Below the pieces are notes generated by a model, which searched no databases, was not told the DNA's origin, and saw only the letters and a list, made by a program, of their open reading frames with translations. 12,025 bases of DNA from Mycobacterium sp. (GTDB taxonomy: Bacteria; Actinomycetota; Actinomycetes; Mycobacteriales; Mycobacteriaceae), in NCBI GenBank assembly GCA_025965815.1, contig JAOPWF010000460.1, positions 1 to 12,025 of the forward strand, read 5' to 3'. Numbering within the stretch: the first letter of the stretch is position 1; every line of letters begins with the position of its first letter. Made by a program: the position numbers and the translations under genes. Shown here piece after piece: positions 8,001 to 12,025 of the stretch.

Positions 8001-8602
8001 TGTACGGCTACTTCCCGGCGGTGTCCGAGGGTGACGATGTCGTCGTGCTCACCGAGCCCAGACCCGATGCGCCCGAACGCTTCCGGTTCACCTTCCCGCG
8101 TCAGCACCGCAGCAGGTTCCTGTGCATCGCCGACTTCATCAGGTCGCGCGAGCGGGCCACCGAGCTCGACCAGGTGGACGTGTTTCCCTTCCAGCTGGTA
8201 ACCATGGGCCAGCCCATCGCCGACTTCGCCAACGAGCTGTTCGCCGCGGACGCCTACCGGGACTACCTCGAGGTACACGGCATCGGCGTGCAGCTCACCG
8301 AGGCGCTCGCCGAATACTGGCACAAGCGCGTCCGCGAAGAGCTGAGGTTCTCTGGCGACCGGGCGATGGCAGCCGAGGATCCCGACTCGGTCGAGGACTA
8401 CTTCAAGCTCGGCTACCGCGGCGCCCGGTTCTCATTCGGCTACGGCGCCTGCCCCAACCTGGACGACCGCGCCAAGATGATGGAACTGCTTGACCCCGGG
8501 CGCATCGGCGTCACGCTGTCCGAGGAGCTGCAGTTGCACCCAGAGCAGTCCACCGACGCGTTCGTGCTTCACCACCCCGAGGCCAAGTACTTCAATGTGT
8601 AG
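5024..8602 (+). CDS. metH: MetH, cobalamin-dependent methionine synthase
   Basis: The 1192-residue protein transfers a methyl group from 5-methyltetrahydrofolate to homocysteine via methylcobalamin, giving methionine in the cytoplasm. All four modules are present. The homocysteine-binding barrel (about 15-325) has zinc ligands C231 (NCATG) and C297/C298 (GGCCGT). The pterin-binding barrel (about 340-600) includes IGERTNANGSKAF (346-358). The cap plus B12 domain (about 640-855) has GDVHDIGKN (739-747), with H742 the lower axial cobalt ligand, then SGLL (787-790) and GG (818-819). The reactivation domain that uses S-adenosylmethionine (about 915-1190) has GYGACP (1139-1144). A strongly charged, Lys/Arg/Ala-rich linker (about 857-905) joins the last two modules. 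The GTG start at 5024 is set by the -10 spacing and agrees with the family N-terminus. The length equals what I recall for M. tuberculosis MetH. The HAD gene starts 9 nt after its stop and is probably co-transcribed. Confidence 0.98.
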   Translation: MTSADNHGYDTDLLDTLSKRVMVGDGAMGTQLQAADLTLDDFRGLEGCNEILNDTRPDVLEKIHRDYFEAGADAVETNTFGCNLSNLGDYDIGDRIRDLAEKGTTIARRVADKISTPDHRRYVLGSMGPGTKLPTLGHTEYATIRDAYTEAALGMLDGGADAIMVETCQDLLQLKAAVLGSRRAMAQFGRRIPVFAHVTVETTGTMLLGSEIGAALTAVEPLGVDMIGLNCATGPAEMSEHLRHLSRHARTPVSVMPNAGLPVLGANGAEYPLQPDELADALSGFIGEFGLSLVGGCCGTTPEHIRQVAAAVHDVNRASRNITFEPSVSSLYTAMPFHQDASVLMIGERTNANGSKAFRDAMLAEDYLKCLDIAKDQTRDGAHLLDLCVDYVGRDGVADMNALASRLATSSTLPIMLDSTETAVLRAGLEHLGGRCTINSVNYEDGDGPDSRFHKTMELVAEHGAAVVALTIDETGQARTVDTKVAIAERLISDITTNWGVDESSILIDCLTFTICTGQEESRKDGIETIGAIRELKKRHPDVQTTLGLSNISFGLNPAARQVLNSVFLNECREAGLDSAIVHASKIVPMNRIEDRQREVALDLVYDRRRDGYDPLQELMALFEGVSASSTKETRAAELAKLPLLERLAQRIVDGERNGLDTDLDEAMTQKPPLAIINENLLAGMKTVGELFGSGQMQLPFVLQSAEVMKAAVAYLEPHMEKAEDDAGKGRIVLATVKGDVHDIGKNLVDIILTNNGYEVVNIGIKQPINTILEVAQDKSADVVGMSGLLVKSTVVMKENLQEMNSRGVSEKFPVLLGGAALTRAYVENDLADVYEGEVHYARDAFEGLRLMDTIMSTKRGEKPDTDSPEAIAAREKEAERKARHARSKRIAAQRKAAEEPVEIPERSDVAADVDVPVPPFWGTRIVKGVALADYAGLLDERALFLGQWGLRGVRGGEGPSYEELVETEGRPRLRYWLDRLSTEGILAHAAVVYGYFPAVSEGDDVVVLTEPRPDAPERFRFTFPRQHRSRFLCIADFIRSRERATELDQVDVFPFQLVTMGQPIADFANELFAADAYRDYLEVHGIGVQLTEALAEYWHKRVREELRFSGDRAMAAEDPDSVEDYFKLGYRGARFSFGYGACPNLDDRAKMMELLDPGRIGVTLSEELQLHPEQSTDAFVLHHPEAKYFNV

Positions 8603-8611
8603 GCGGGACTC

Positions 8612-9295
8612 GTGAAGGCGGTCCTGTGGGACATGGACGGCACCCTGGTCGATTCCGAGAAACTTTGGGACGTCTCACTTCAGGCGCTCTACAAGCGGCT
8701 CAGGGGCACCCTCACACCGGAGGTGCGCGCGGCCACCGTGGGCGGTTCCGCGGAGAGTGTGATGGAGATCGTGTACGCCGACCTGGGTCTCGAGCACGAC
8801 GCGGCCGCGATGGCGGAATCGGCGGACTGGCTCCACGACTACACCGGCGACCTCTTCGATAGCGGCCTGCCATGGTGTGACGGGGCCCGGGAGTTGCTGG
8901 ACGCGCTTGCCGTCGAGGAGGTCCCGATGGCCCTGGTAACCAACACCCGTCGGTCGCTCACTGAGCGTGCCCTCAACAGCATTGGCCGGCGGTACTTTTC
9001 GGCGAGTGTGTGCGGCGACGAGGTGCTGCACGCCAAGCCCGCACCCGATCCCTACCTGCGGGCGGCGGCGCTGCTGGGTCTCGAACCCGGGGATTGCCTC
9101 GCCGTCGAAGACTCGGTCACCGGTGCGACGGCCGCCGAGAGTGCCGGCTGCCCGGTGTTGGTGATTCCCAACGACGTCGAGGTACCGGCAAGCCCCCGGC
9201 GCAGGCACAGAAGTTCGCTGGCCGCCGTGGATGTCGACGACCTGCGGTCGTTGTATGCGCAACTGGATCCGCAATTGGGAGAACGCTCCGCGTAA
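8612..9295 (+). CDS. HAD-superfamily hydrolase (phosphoglycolate/beta-phosphoglucomutase-like)
   Basis: This 227-residue cytoplasmic HAD hydrolase shows all four motifs: I, DMDGTLVD with nucleophile D7 and acid/base D9; II, T110 in LVTNT; III, K142 in HAKPAPDPYL; IV, E166-D167 in AVEDSVTG. The insert between motif I and II is helical, as in subclass IA enzymes that act on small phosphorylated sugars or metabolites. The exact substrate cannot be read from the sequence. The GTG start at 8612 lies 9 nt after the metH stop, with GGCGGGA just upstream as a weak ribosome site, so it is likely translated from the metH transcript. Pairing with metH could mean a role in metabolite repair or simply shared transcription; neither is shown. 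The C-terminal 35 residues are basic then acidic and look unconserved. Confidence 0.92.
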   Translation: MKAVLWDMDGTLVDSEKLWDVSLQALYKRLRGTLTPEVRAATVGGSAESVMEIVYADLGLEHDAAAMAESADWLHDYTGDLFDSGLPWCDGARELLDALAVEEVPMALVTNTRRSLTERALNSIGRRYFSASVCGDEVLHAKPAPDPYLRAAALLGLEPGDCLAVEDSVTGATAAESAGCPVLVIPNDVEVPASPRRRHRSSLAAVDVDDLRSLYAQLDPQLGERSA

Positions 9296-9341
9296 CTGCC
9301 CCCGCAGAAACCCTTGTCAGTGGTAAGACAGTGGGATTGGA

Positions 9342-9357
9342 TGTGATTGACATCACG
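9342..9357. promoter_or_regulatory. candidate CRP/GlxR-type operator upstream of the sugar transporter gene
   Basis: TGTGA-TTGACA-TCACG matches the CRP consensus TGTGA-N6-TCACA at nine of ten fixed positions. It contains the perfect inverted repeat GTGAT-TGAC-ATCAC (9343-9356). Mycobacterial CRP (Rv3676 family) and corynebacterial GlxR bind sites of this type and control carbon-source genes, which suits a sugar importer. The site ends 24 nt before the chosen ATG and encloses a TTGACA hexamer (9347-9352). No good -10 is found 17 nt downstream of it. Being so near the gene it may repress, or activate from a start site I cannot place. The rest of the 85-bp gap shows only the ribosome site. Confidence 0.5.
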
Positions 9358-9366
9358 CGATGCTGC

Positions 9367-9374
9367 GGAAAGGA
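9367..9374 (+). promoter_or_regulatory. strong Shine-Dalgarno deciding the MFS start
   Basis: GGAAAGGA sits 6 nt before the ATG at 9381, a good ribosome site by mycobacterial standards. It selects 9381 over the in-frame ATG at 9360, whose seven extra residues (MLRKGRL) would encode this very site. Confidence 0.75.
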
Positions 9375-9380
9375 CGCCTC

Positions 9381-10847
9381 ATGTCCCATGGTCCCTCTGT
9401 TGGCGATTCGCCGTCGCCGTTCGACGACGATGATGCCCCGTCGAGCAACACCGCCATCCGGATCGCTTCGGTAGCCGCGCTCGGCGGTTTCCTATTCGGC
9501 TACGACAGCGCCGTCATCAACGGCGCCGTGTCGGCGATCCAGGACCAATTCCACGTCGGCAACGCGGCCCTCGGCTTCGCCGTCGCCTCAGCACTACTCG
9601 GTGCTGCGGCCGGCGCCATCACCGCCGGGCGGCTCGCCGACCGCATCGGCCGGATCTCGGTGATGAAGATCGCCGCGGTGTTCTTTCTTGTCAGCGCGAT
9701 CGGGACCGGCCTGGCGCCCAACGTGTGGGTGGTGGTCGTCTTCCGGATCGTTGGCGGCATCGGCGTCGGCATTGCGTCGGTCATCGCCCCGGCCTACATC
9801 GCCGAGACATCACCGCCCCGCATCCGAGGTCGGCTGGGATCATTGCAGCAGCTGGCGATCGTGACCGGCATCTTCCTCTCGCTGGCCGTCGACTATGTGC
9901 TGGCGCAACTCGCGGGCGGCTCACGGGAGGTGCTCTGGCTGGGGCTGCCGGCCTGGCGGTGGATGTTCCTGTTAATGGCGATCCCGGCCATCGTCTACGG
10001 TTTGCTCGCCTTCACGATCCCGGAGTCGCCGCGCTATCTCGTCGCCAAGTTCCGGATTCCGGAAGCCCGCAGGGTGCTGGCCCTGCTGCTCGGGGAGAAA
10101 AACCTGGAAATCACGATCAACCGTATCCAGGACACGCTGCGGGCCGAGAAGCCACCGTCGTGGCGTGATCTGCGTAAGCCGACCGGCGGTTTGTACGGGA
10201 TCGTCTGGGTCGGCGTCGGCCTGTCGGTATTCCAGCAGTTCGTGGGCATTAACGTGATCTTCTACTACTCCAACGTGCTCTGGGAAGCGGTGGGGTTCAA
10301 GGAGAGCTCATCGTTCGTCATCACGGTGATCACCGCGATTGTGAACATTCTCACCACCCTGATCGCGATCGGACTGATCGACAAGATCGGCCGCAAACCG
10401 CTGCTGTTGATCGGCTCGGCCGGCATGGCGGGCTCGCTCGCGACAATGGCGATCATCTTCGGAACCGCCCCGCTCCTCGACGGCAAGCCGCACCTGGGCC
10501 CTGTTGCCGGTCCGGTCGCGCTCATCGCGGCGAACGTGTTCGTCATCGCTTTCGGCATGTCGTGGGGACCGGTGGTGTGGGTGCTACTGGGCGAGATGTT
10601 CCCCAACCGTATCCGGGCGGCCGCGCTGGGCCTGGCCGCCGCGGCCCAGTGGGCGGCAAACTGGCTGATCACCGTGACCTTCCCGGCGCTGCGCGACGTT
10701 CTAGGGATCGCCTACGGGTTCTACGCGCTGTGCGCCGTCCTGTCGTTCATATTCGTGTGGAAGTGGGTGCAAGAGACCAAAGGCATGAACCTCGAGGACA
10801 TGCACCGAGAGGCCATTACGCACGAAGAACCCCGCGCGGTGCCTTGA
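9381..10847 (+). CDS. glcP: MFS sugar porter, probable glucose/H+ symporter (GlcP-like)
   Basis: The 488-residue, 12-helix inner-membrane transporter carries the sugar-porter family signatures in order: GGFLFGYDSAVINGA (35-49) in helix 1, GRLADRIGR (83-91), PESPRYL (214-220) in the central loop, QQFVGIN (285-291) in helix 7, DKIGRK (334-339), GPVVWVLLGEMFP (396-408) in helix 10, and ETKG (465-468) after helix 12. The helix 7 and helix 10 segments resemble what I recall of Streptomyces GlcP, and a GlcP glucose permease is known in M. smegmatis. The gene symbol is therefore a best guess, with xylose, galactose or inositol porters as alternatives. The N-terminal 26 residues are acidic (DDDD at 15-18) and presumably cytoplasmic. 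It has its own upstream gap with a CRP-like site, so it is probably regulated apart from metH-HAD. It sits just before hisE-hisG; I recall a PPE gene in roughly this slot in M. tuberculosis. Confidence 0.85.
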   Translation: MSHGPSVGDSPSPFDDDDAPSSNTAIRIASVAALGGFLFGYDSAVINGAVSAIQDQFHVGNAALGFAVASALLGAAAGAITAGRLADRIGRISVMKIAAVFFLVSAIGTGLAPNVWVVVVFRIVGGIGVGIASVIAPAYIAETSPPRIRGRLGSLQQLAIVTGIFLSLAVDYVLAQLAGGSREVLWLGLPAWRWMFLLMAIPAIVYGLLAFTIPESPRYLVAKFRIPEARRVLALLLGEKNLEITINRIQDTLRAEKPPSWRDLRKPTGGLYGIVWVGVGLSVFQQFVGINVIFYYSNVLWEAVGFKESSSFVITVITAIVNILTTLIAIGLIDKIGRKPLLLIGSAGMAGSLATMAIIFGTAPLLDGKPHLGPVAGPVALIAANVFVIAFGMSWGPVVWVLLGEMFPNRIRAAALGLAAAAQWAANWLITVTFPALRDVLGIAYGFYALCAVLSFIFVWKWVQETKGMNLEDMHREAITHEEPRAVP

Positions 10848-10892
10848 GAGGCGCTGCGCCGTGTAAACCGCCGTGACTTTGCTCGCGGCCAC

Positions 10893-11174
10893 GTGGAACA
10901 ATCGCCTGCCGTGAAGACCTTCGACGCCCTGTTCGCCGAACTCTGAGAGCGAGCGCGGACGCGCCCGGCCGGCAGCGGCACTGTTGCAGCACTTGACGGC
11001 GGGGTACACGGGCTCGGGAAGAAGATCCTCGAAGAGGCCGGCGAGGTATGGCTGGCCGCCGAACACGAGGGTGACGAGGCGCTGGCCGAGGAGATCGGCC
11101 AGCTCCTGTACTGGACGCAGGTGCTGATGCTCTCGCGCGGCCTGACCCTCGACGACGTCTACCGGAAGTTGTGA
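10893..11174 (+). pseudogene. hisE: HisE, phosphoribosyl-ATP pyrophosphatase, with an in-frame TGA at codon 18
   Basis: One frame from GTG 10893 to TGA 11172-11174 encodes all 93 residues expected of mycobacterial HisE: MEQSPAVKTFDALFAEL, a stop, [19 protein letters not shown], then [11 protein letters not shown] (43-53) and [23 protein letters not shown] to the end. The MazG-like metal site EEAGE (47-51) and the following acidic helix are intact. The only defect is TGA at 10944-10946, where relatives have Ser or Gly; one base change from TCA or GGA would produce it. There is no frameshift. No ATG, GTG or TTG occurs in frame between this stop and the GTG about 70 bases before the gene's end, so re-initiation cannot rescue it. 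HisE hydrolyses PR-ATP to PR-AMP, step two of histidine synthesis, so real loss should cause histidine auxotrophy unless another pyrophosphatase exists. The intact rest and the intact hisG favour a sequencing error or a very recent mutation. The 45-bp gap after the MFS gene shows no terminator. Confidence 0.85.
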
Positions 11175-11216
11175 CCGGCCGTGACCGATTCCCGCCGGGC
11201 AACCGTTTCATCGCGC

Positions 11217-12025
11217 ATGCTGCGCGTCGCCGTGCCCAACAAAGGTGCGCTCAGCGAGCCGGCGTCGGAGATTCTCTCCGAGGCCGGTTACCGGCGGCGC
11301 ACCGATCCCAAGGACCTCACCGTCATCGACCCGGTCAACAACGTCGAGTTCTTCTTCCTGCGGCCCAAAGACATTGCGATCTATGTCGGTTCCGGTCAGC
11401 TCGACTTCGGCATCACCGGACGAGACCTGGCCCAGGAGTCCGACGCCTCGGTGCGCGAACGGCTCGCCCTCGGTTTCGGATCATCGAGCTTCCGCTACGC
11501 GGCGCCGGCGACGCGGCGGTGGACGATCGCCGACCTGGCCGGAAAACGCATCGCCACCGCGTATCCCAATCTGGTACGAAAGGATCTGGCCGCCAAAGGG
11601 ATTGAGGCCATGGTCATCCGCCTCGACGGCGCGGTCGAGATATCGGTGCAGCTCGGGGTCGCCGACGCGATCGCCGACGTGGTGGGATCCGGACGGACAC
11701 TGGGCCTGCACGATCTGGTCGCCTTCGGAGATCCGCTGTGCGACTCCGAGGCGGTGCTCATCGAGCGCACCGAACCCGACGACGACGCCGCGACCGGGCG
11801 GGACCAGCTGGCCGCGCGTGTCCAGGGCGTGGTGTTCGGCCAGCAGTACCTGATGCTGGATTACGACTGCCCAAGACCGTTGCTCGACGAGGCGACCGCC
11901 ATCACCCCCGGACTGGAATCGCCAACCATCGCACCGCTGGCCGACCCGGGCTGGGTAGCGGTCCGGGCGCTCGTGCCGCGGCGGGACGTCAACGCGATCA
12001 TGGACGAGCTGGCCGCCATCGGCGC
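11217..12025 (+). CDS. hisG: HisG, ATP phosphoribosyltransferase (long form), 3' end outside window
   Basis: The first 269 residues of HisG are open to the window edge; the full mycobacterial enzyme is about 284. HisG condenses ATP with PRPP to give phosphoribosyl-ATP, the committed and histidine-inhibited first step of histidine synthesis. Visible features are [16 protein letters not shown] at the N-terminus, DFGITGRD (63-70), and the PRPP-binding loop [15 protein letters not shown] (148-162). The ferredoxin-like C-terminal regulatory domain (from about 195) includes [12 protein letters not shown] and ALVPRRDV. This marks the long, allosteric, hexameric type, which needs no HisZ. The ATG at 11217 matches the family start. 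An in-frame GTG at 11181, 6 nt after the hisE stop, would add 12 residues ([12 protein letters not shown]) and is an alternative. No clear Shine-Dalgarno precedes either. It lies 42 nt after hisE on the same strand and is presumably co-transcribed. Confidence 0.97.
   Translation, partial: MLRVAVPNKGALSEPASEILSEAGYRRRTDPKDLTVIDPVNNVEFFFLRPKDIAIYVGSGQLDFGITGRDLAQESDASVRERLALGFGSSSFRYAAPATRRWTIADLAGKRIATAYPNLVRKDLAAKGIEAMVIRLDGAVEISVQLGVADAIADVVGSGRTLGLHDLVAFGDPLCDSEAVLIERTEPDDDAATGRDQLAARVQGVVFGQQYLMLDYDCPRPLLDEATAITPGLESPTIAPLADPGWVAVRALVPRRDVNAIMDELAAIG

Noticed and set aside
6719..8323. 534-codon open frame on the minus strand inside metH
   Set aside because: Same codon-bias artefact; His/Leu/Arg-rich and opposite to the B12 and AdoMet domains of metH.
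9360..9380. Upstream ATG of the MFS gene
   Set aside because: The ATG at 9381 has a strong Shine-Dalgarno at 9367-9374, which the longer form would translate as MLRKGRL.
10848..10868. GGCGCTGCGCC hairpin after the MFS gene as a terminator
   Set aside because: The palindrome has a single-base centre, so the loop is too small, and no U-rich tail follows.
10944..10946. TGA of hisE as a selenocysteine codon
   Set aside because: The position holds Ser or Gly in relatives, HisE is not a known selenoprotein family, and I see no clear SECIS-like hairpin just downstream.
1..12025. CRISPR array, tRNA, insertion sequence, prophage or toxin-antitoxin genes
   Set aside because: Gaps between genes are all about 110 bp or less and contain no spaced repeats, tRNA-like folds or transposase fragments.

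Overview
The window is high-GC actinobacterial DNA and reads as a non-tuberculous Mycobacterium/Mycolicibacterium chromosome. The evidence is an mshC (mycothiol) gene, a DesA1-type desaturase, a MetH of the same length I recall for M. tuberculosis (1192 aa), and the backbone order mshC - SDR - PAC2 (divergent) - metH - hisE - hisG. From memory this is the order around Rv2130c-Rv2121c in M. tuberculosis. I ran no search, so all family and synteny statements rest on recognised motifs and recall.

Layout. Bases 2-544 hold the 3' end of mshC. Bases 596-1486 hold a short-chain dehydrogenase gene that cannot be read in one frame and lacks part of its cofactor loop. Its stop overlaps the start of a DUF1254/DUF1214 lipoprotein gene (1483-2925). 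A DesA1-like acyl-ACP desaturase follows (3034-4023). It converges on a minus-strand PAC2-family gene (4020-4934), and the two stop codons share a CTAG. PAC2 and metH (5024-8602) diverge from an 89-bp spacer in which each GTG start lies exactly 6 nt after a TANNNT -10 motif, so both mRNAs are probably leaderless. A HAD hydrolase gene (8612-9295) follows metH by 9 nt. Next is a sugar-porter (GlcP-like) MFS gene (9381-10847), preceded by a near-perfect CRP-type palindrome. The window ends with hisE (10893-11174), broken by one in-frame TGA, and hisG (11217 to the window end), which is open.

The genes are mostly housekeeping: thiol redox buffer synthesis (MshC), methyl-group metabolism (MetH), histidine synthesis (HisE, HisG), with lipid desaturation and sugar import added. 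The lipoprotein, desaturase and transporter look like lineage-variable insertions into a conserved backbone. I see no tRNA, rRNA, CRISPR array, insertion sequence, attachment site or prophage gene, and no intergenic stretch exceeds about 110 bp. I see no convincing new multi-gene system. The points most worth following up are the hisE nonsense codon, the damaged SDR, the CRP-like site and the paired leaderless promoters.
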